From assembly GCA_018500075.1 (NCBI GenBank), contig JAHBAN010000058.1:1-8161 (forward strand): 8,161 nt of DNA, in the 5' to 3' direction. This stretch comes from Flavobacteriia bacterium. GTDB taxonomy: Bacteria; Bacteroidota; Bacteroidia; Flavobacteriales; Flavobacteriaceae. The notes under the pieces were generated by a model that was not told the origin of the DNA, did not search any database, and worked only from the letters and a program-made list of their open reading frames with translations. Of this stretch, positions 4,937 through 8,161 are shown one piece after another (position 1 is the stretch's first letter; each line of letters starts with the position of its first letter). A program made the position numbers and the translations under genes.

Positions 4937-5800
4937 TTATAGCTTGTTGACAGGGACTTTCAAAAATACATCCCCCGTCTCGTCCGCAGGTGGCATTTGT
5001 CCGGCGCGCATATTGACCTGCAAAGACGGAATGATCAGCTTGGGCATCGCCAAAGTCGCATCCCGCGCATCGCGCATCTTGACAAACTCGCCCTTTGAGC
5101 GCCCCTCTCCGACATGGATATTGGCCGCCTTCTGCTCGCCGACGGTCGTCTCCCAGGCAAAATCGTCCCGCCCGGGCGCTTTGTAATCATGGCCCACAAA
5201 GATACGTGTCTCATCCGGCAAGCTCAGGATTTTTTGCACGGAATCATACAACACATCCGAAGAGCCGCCCGGAAAGTCGCAGCGCGCTGTGCCAAAGTCG
5301 GGCATAAACAGCGTATCGCCCACAAAGGCCGCGTCCCCGACAACATAGGTTAGACAGGCGGGCGTATGGCCCGGCGTGTGCAAGACATCGCCGCGCATCT
5401 GCCCGATCTGGAAACTGTCGCCCTCCTGAAAGAGCCGGTCAAACTGGCTCCCGTCCCGCTGAAATTCGGTGCCCTCGTTGAAGACCTTGCCAAAGGTGTC
5501 CTGCACCGTAACGATCTGCGCTCCAATGCCGATCTTGCCGCCAACCCGCTCTTGCAGATAAGGCGCCGCCGAAAGATGGTCGGCGTGCACATGGCTCTCC
5601 AACAGCCACTCCACTTTCAGGCCTTCTTTTTGAACATAGGCAATCACAGCATCCGCCGAGCGTGTGTCGGTGCGCCCTGAGGCATAGTCAAAATCCAGAA
5701 CAGAATCGATGATCGCACAGGCGCTCCCGCCGGGGTCTTTCACCACATAAGAAATCGTATTGGTCGCATCATCAAAAAAACCTGTTACATCGGCTATCAT
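4937..5800 (-). CDS. blh: Blh / ETHE1-like persulfide dioxygenase (metallo-beta-lactamase fold)
   Basis: This 287-residue cytoplasmic enzyme is expected to use non-haem iron and O2 to oxidise glutathione persulfide or a related persulfide to sulfite. The metal motif is complete: H70-V-H72-A-D74-H75, then His145 in HTPGHTPA, Asp162 in VGDTLF and His204 in FVGHDY. The segment after Asp162 (MPDFGTARCDFPGGSSDVLY) and the GHDY are typical of the Blh/ETHE1 branch rather than glyoxalase II. The DUF442 domain found fused at the N-terminus of some Blh proteins is absent and is encoded separately, three genes downstream. ATG 5800 is chosen because GAGGAG (5807-5812) lies just upstream; a longer frame to 5854 would run through this ribosome binding site and the core promoter. 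It is the first gene of a four-gene minus-strand operon. A sulfide-responsive repressor probably controls it. Confidence 0.95.
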   Translation of the reverse strand: MIADVTGFFDDATNTISYVVKDPGGSACAIIDSVLDFDYASGRTDTRSADAVIAYVQKEGLKVEWLLESHVHADHLSAAPYLQERVGGKIGIGAQIVTVQDTFGKVFNEGTEFQRDGSQFDRLFQEGDSFQIGQMRGDVLHTPGHTPACLTYVVGDAAFVGDTLFMPDFGTARCDFPGGSSDVLYDSVQKILSLPDETRIFVGHDYKAPGRDDFAWETTVGEQKAANIHVGEGRSKGEFVKMRDARDATLAMPKLIIPSLQVNMRAGQMPPADETGDVFLKVPVNKL

Positions 5801-5834
5801 CTGGCTCTCCTCGGTGTCATCTGGCCCGTGCCAT

Positions 5835-5864
5835 AACATATATTCTATTTTCACTATATGTCAA
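5835..5864 (-). promoter_or_regulatory. Candidate promoter of the blh operon
   Basis: On the minus strand a perfect TTGACA (5859-5864) is followed by an AT-rich spacer. Possible -10 hexamers are TATATG (5837-5842, spacer 16) and TATGTT (5835-5840, spacer 18). Start of transcription would fall about 25-30 bases before the blh ATG at 5800, leaving a short leader that contains only the ribosome binding site. The perfect -35 makes this the best promoter candidate in the window. Confidence 0.6.
5836..5861. promoter_or_regulatory. Inverted repeat ACATATA-N12-TATATGT, candidate operator
   Basis: The arms ACATATA (5836-5842) and TATATGT (5855-5861) are perfect over seven bases with twelve bases between them. 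The repeat overlaps the -35 and -10 hexamers of the blh promoter, so a bound protein would block RNA polymerase. BigR, YgaV/PmpR and SqrR are ArsR-type, persulfide-sensing repressors known to control blh-type operons and to bind AT-rich imperfect palindromes in the promoter. I do not see the ATTC-N8-GAAT arrangement I recall for Rhodobacter SqrR, so the identity of the regulator is open. No regulator gene lies in the window. Confidence 0.5.
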
Positions 5865-5961
5865 ATGCTCCACAGACGGCACATGGCTTTTCCCGCCCCA
5901 ATGCTTGCAAAGGCGCGCGACGAACGGCACACTCCCCACAGCCCAGGAACGGAATATTGTT

Positions 5962-8067
5962 GTGTCACGCCCAGAAAGTGCTTTTCTCTCGTCCCAAACA
6001 GGCAATCACATCGCCGTGATAACGCTTTCGCGCCCGCCCGCGGGCTGGTTCTGGCCAAATCTGCGCGCCGCGCTTTTCGATGCGCTCACCAACGCCCTGA
6101 CCGCCCCCGAAACCGACGCGATCGTGCTCGCGAGCGAAGGCGCGGGCTTCAATCTCGATCTGCCCTTGGCCGAACGACAGCTGGGCCAAAGCGCCCCCTC
6201 CCTTGACGCGCTCACCGATCTGATCAGCACAGCCCCAAAGCCGGTTGTCGCGGCGCTGCGCGGGCGCCTGTCTGACGCCGGCGCAGAGCTGGCGCTCGCC
6301 GCCCATGCCCGCGTCGCTCATCGCGCCAGCGTCATCAGCCTGCCAACTCTGCCCGCAGGCCAGCTCCCCTCGCCCGCCGCCTGCTACACGCTGGCCGCAA
6401 AACTCGGGCCACAGAGCGCCATGAAACTGCTCCAAACCCTGCGCGACACGCCCATCACCCTGCCCGAACTTGCCCCTCTGTTTGACAGGTTTGTCGGGCA
6501 AAATGTGGTCGGCGAGGCCGCCGATCTGGCCCAAACTCTGCGTCAAAGCGCGCCCCCCGCCGCCCTCACAGCCGCCTTCGCCGCGCCTCTGCGCTATCAA
6601 TCTGAGCTGGACGCCCTGCGCCGCCCGCAAAACACCAAGACGCCACAGCCCGAGACAACCGCAGCCATCGACGTGCTGGAAGCCGCGCGCCTGCTCCCCA
6701 AAGAGGCCGCACTCCTCTATGCCCGCAGCCAAACCACAGATCTCGCAAACACCCCAAGCGCCAGACGCAAAACCTACACCCGCGCCGCGCGGCTCGCAGC
6801 CTTGCGCCATACCCCCGAGAGCCGCCCTCCGGCGAGCCTCACGCTGGTTGGCACAGGCAAACAGGCCTTGACCCTGACCCTCATGGCGCTGCGGGCCAGC
6901 CTGCCGGTCAAGCTGCTCGCCTTGGAGGCAGACAGCTTTGCCGCCTTTCACCAGACCGTTGCGCGCGAGCTTGACAGCCGCGTGGCGCGGCACGCTCTCA
7001 CGGCCGCCCAAGCCGCCCGCGCGCTCGCGCTCCTGAGCGAACTGCCCGATTTCGCCAGCCTGAAGGCCGCCGACTGTATCATCGAATGTGCCCCGCCCCC
7101 TGCTAGCCGACCCTTTGAAACCCTGCGTGACTTGCTCGGCAAAATCAGAACCCACGCCGGCGAAGCTCCCCTCCTGTTCCTGACATCGGCGGTGCGCAGC
7201 GGGGCGGCAGAGTTTCTCGATCTGATGAGCGAGACAACCGCCGCGCTCCAGAGCCACCCCGACATCGGCGGCGGCACGCTGGCCGAGCTGGCCCTTGCGC
7301 CAGATTTTGCCCGCTCTGCCGCGTCTCAAGGCCCGATGCGCGCCGCCCTGAAGCGTCTCGGCGTCCCGGCCCTGTTTCAAAGCGCCCAAAACGGCCTTGT
7401 CTCGGCGCGTCTGTTCACAGCCTTCTGTCTGGCCGCCGAAGAGGCCGTCGCCCAAGGTGCAAGTCCGGCGGCGGTCGATCAGGCCCAGCTCAGCCGCGTC
7501 ACCCCCTTTGCCGCCCAAAACGCCGAAGGCCAGCGCGCCCAACCCTTCAGGCTCCATGCCTTCTTTGAAGACCGTCTGCAAAGCCATGCGCCCGGCCTCA
7601 ATGCGGCCTTTCTTCAAGCCGGGCTTGACGGCGGCAAAGGCCGATCCGCCTTTGACCCTGACAAAACCACGCTCACACATGAGGCCCAAGCGGCGGTTGC
7701 GCAGTGGCGCGAGCACCTTGGGCAAACAGGATATACCCCAGACGCCGCGCCGCCCACCGCCGACGATATCCGCTTTCTGACCACAGCGGCGCTCTATGTT
7801 GAGGGCGAACGATTGCTCAAGGCGGGGGTCGTTGCGACACCTTGGGAGATCGACCAGATCGCAAACGCAACGCTCGGGCTGGCGCCAGAGGCCGCAGGCC
7901 CGTTCTTTGAGGTCAGCACTCTGGGGCTGGCGAGCTTTCTGGCGCGTTTGCGGCGCATAAAACCTCTGCGGCCCGAATTTTTCACAGCCCCGCCCGAATT
8001 GAGCGAGCGGATCAAAAACGGCGAGACATTTGCCACGCCGGGCCAAGACGTCTCATCCGGCTTGTGA
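5962..8067 (+). CDS. Degenerate FadB/FadJ-like crotonase plus 3-hydroxyacyl-CoA dehydrogenase protein, possible pseudoenzyme
   Basis: This 701-residue protein has the domain order of multifunctional beta-oxidation proteins: crotonase-like (about 10-200), linker, NAD-binding dehydrogenase domain (about 290-470) and two C-terminal dehydrogenase helical repeats (about 470-530 and 600-665). Many functional residues differ. In the crotonase half, one Glu is kept (Glu109 in DAGAEL, aligning with FadB Glu119), but the second, exactly 20 residues later as in FadB, is Thr129 (SLPTLP). The oxyanion glycines (GGG) read DAG. The dinucleotide loop is LVGTGKQALTL (295-305), so the third Gly is Ala. The HFF(S/N)P motif is missing, although His432 and Glu442 might stand in for the dyad, and the G-F-x-x-N-R-L Asn is Ala482. 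The frame is long and intact, so it is probably under selection. GTG 5962 is preferred (GGA at 5951-5953); a TTG at 5905 would add 19 unlikely residues. Divergent from blh. Confidence 0.85.
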   Translation: MSRPESAFLSSQTGNHIAVITLSRPPAGWFWPNLRAALFDALTNALTAPETDAIVLASEGAGFNLDLPLAERQLGQSAPSLDALTDLISTAPKPVVAALRGRLSDAGAELALAAHARVAHRASVISLPTLPAGQLPSPAACYTLAAKLGPQSAMKLLQTLRDTPITLPELAPLFDRFVGQNVVGEAADLAQTLRQSAPPAALTAAFAAPLRYQSELDALRRPQNTKTPQPETTAAIDVLEAARLLPKEAALLYARSQTTDLANTPSARRKTYTRAARLAALRHTPESRPPASLTLVGTGKQALTLTLMALRASLPVKLLALEADSFAAFHQTVARELDSRVARHALTAAQAARALALLSELPDFASLKAADCIIECAPPPASRPFETLRDLLGKIRTHAGEAPLLFLTSAVRSGAAEFLDLMSETTAALQSHPDIGGGTLAELALAPDFARSAASQGPMRAALKRLGVPALFQSAQNGLVSARLFTAFCLAAEEAVAQGASPAAVDQAQLSRVTPFAAQNAEGQRAQPFRLHAFFEDRLQSHAPGLNAAFLQAGLDGGKGRSAFDPDKTTLTHEAQAAVAQWREHLGQTGYTPDAAPPTADDIRFLTTAALYVEGERLLKAGVVATPWEIDQIANATLGLAPEAAGPFFEVSTLGLASFLARLRRIKPLRPEFFTAPPELSERIKNGETFATPGQDVSSGL

Positions 8068-8161
8068 CACATCGTCTTGCAGCTCGCTGAGCGGCACTAG
8101 GCCCTCCGGCTCGGCCACCGCGCTCTCAAACCCCGCCAGATCACTCAGGTCAGGCAAATCA
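8053..8161 (-). CDS. Partial: C-terminal end of an unidentified protein
   Basis: From the right edge a minus-strand frame stays open for 35 codons to a TGA at 8053-8055; the other two minus frames are closed by stops. The peptide is acidic and ends in PLSELQDDVSQAG. Third positions are mostly G or C, as in the neighbouring genes, which supports real coding. The stop falls inside the end of the convergent FadJ-like gene, giving a 15-base tail-to-tail overlap. I cannot assign a family from this fragment. Confidence 0.5.
   Translation of the reverse strand, partial: DLPDLSDLAGFESAVAEPEGLVPLSELQDDVSQAG

Noticed and set aside
4449..5186. 245-codon plus-strand open frame across the YeeE and blh genes
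   Set aside because: It spans two convincing minus-strand genes and a gap, and is composition-driven.
5801..5854. N-terminal extension of blh to an upstream start at 5854
   Set aside because: It would translate the ribosome binding site and the core promoter region; family proteins begin close to the methionine at 5800.
5965..8046. Very long open frame (693 codons) on the strand opposite to the FadJ-like gene
   Set aside because: The sense frame shows clear homology to crotonase/3-hydroxyacyl-CoA dehydrogenase proteins. The antisense translation is Gly/Arg-rich without recognisable domains, as expected from GC-rich third positions that suppress stops.

Overview
The window looks like a chromosomal segment of an alphaproteobacterium, most likely of the Rhodobacteraceae/Roseobacter group. 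The evidence is a complete GapR (DUF2312) gene, a type of nucleoid protein largely confined to Alphaproteobacteria. GC-rich genes with strong third-position bias, and a sulfur-oxidation operon typical of the group, also fit. The species cannot be named from the sequence.

Layout from left to right. Positions 1-159 are AT-rich (65 G or C in the first 160 bases by my count, about 41%). They hold the start of what looks like a tyrosine integrase gene running off the left edge, with a small array of repeats in front of it. Next is an intact tRNA-Thr(TGT) on the minus strand (160-235), whose 3' end faces the integrase. This is the classical boundary of an integrated genomic island or prophage: the island should lie to the left and the host chromosome to the right. 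To the right come a two-domain Fe(3+)-type ABC permease (minus), a divergent hypothetical protein with a sulfotransferase-like outline but an eroded cofactor loop (plus), gapR (minus) and a small two-helix membrane protein (plus).

The centre (3581-5864) is a compact minus-strand operon for sulfide/persulfide handling. Its order is a Blh/ETHE1-type metallo-beta-lactamase-fold persulfide dioxygenase, two half-size YeeE/YedE (DUF395-type) membrane proteins whose genes overlap by one base, and a DUF442/TIGR01244 sulfurtransferase-like protein. In front of blh is a promoter-like TTGACA element, with a 7-bp inverted repeat (ACATATA-N12-TATATGT) occupying the core promoter. This is a good candidate operator for a BigR/SqrR-type ArsR repressor, whose gene is not in the window.

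Divergent from this operon is a 701-codon protein with the crotonase plus 3-hydroxyacyl-CoA dehydrogenase architecture of FadB/FadJ. In it, key catalytic and cofactor-binding residues of both halves are substituted, so it looks like a conserved pseudoenzyme or a much re-purposed relative. It is the most unusual gene here. The right edge holds the last 35 codons of an unidentified minus-strand gene that overlaps it tail to tail.

I see no CRISPR array, insertion sequence, rRNA gene or replication origin. There is no gene-free stretch longer than about 160 bases.
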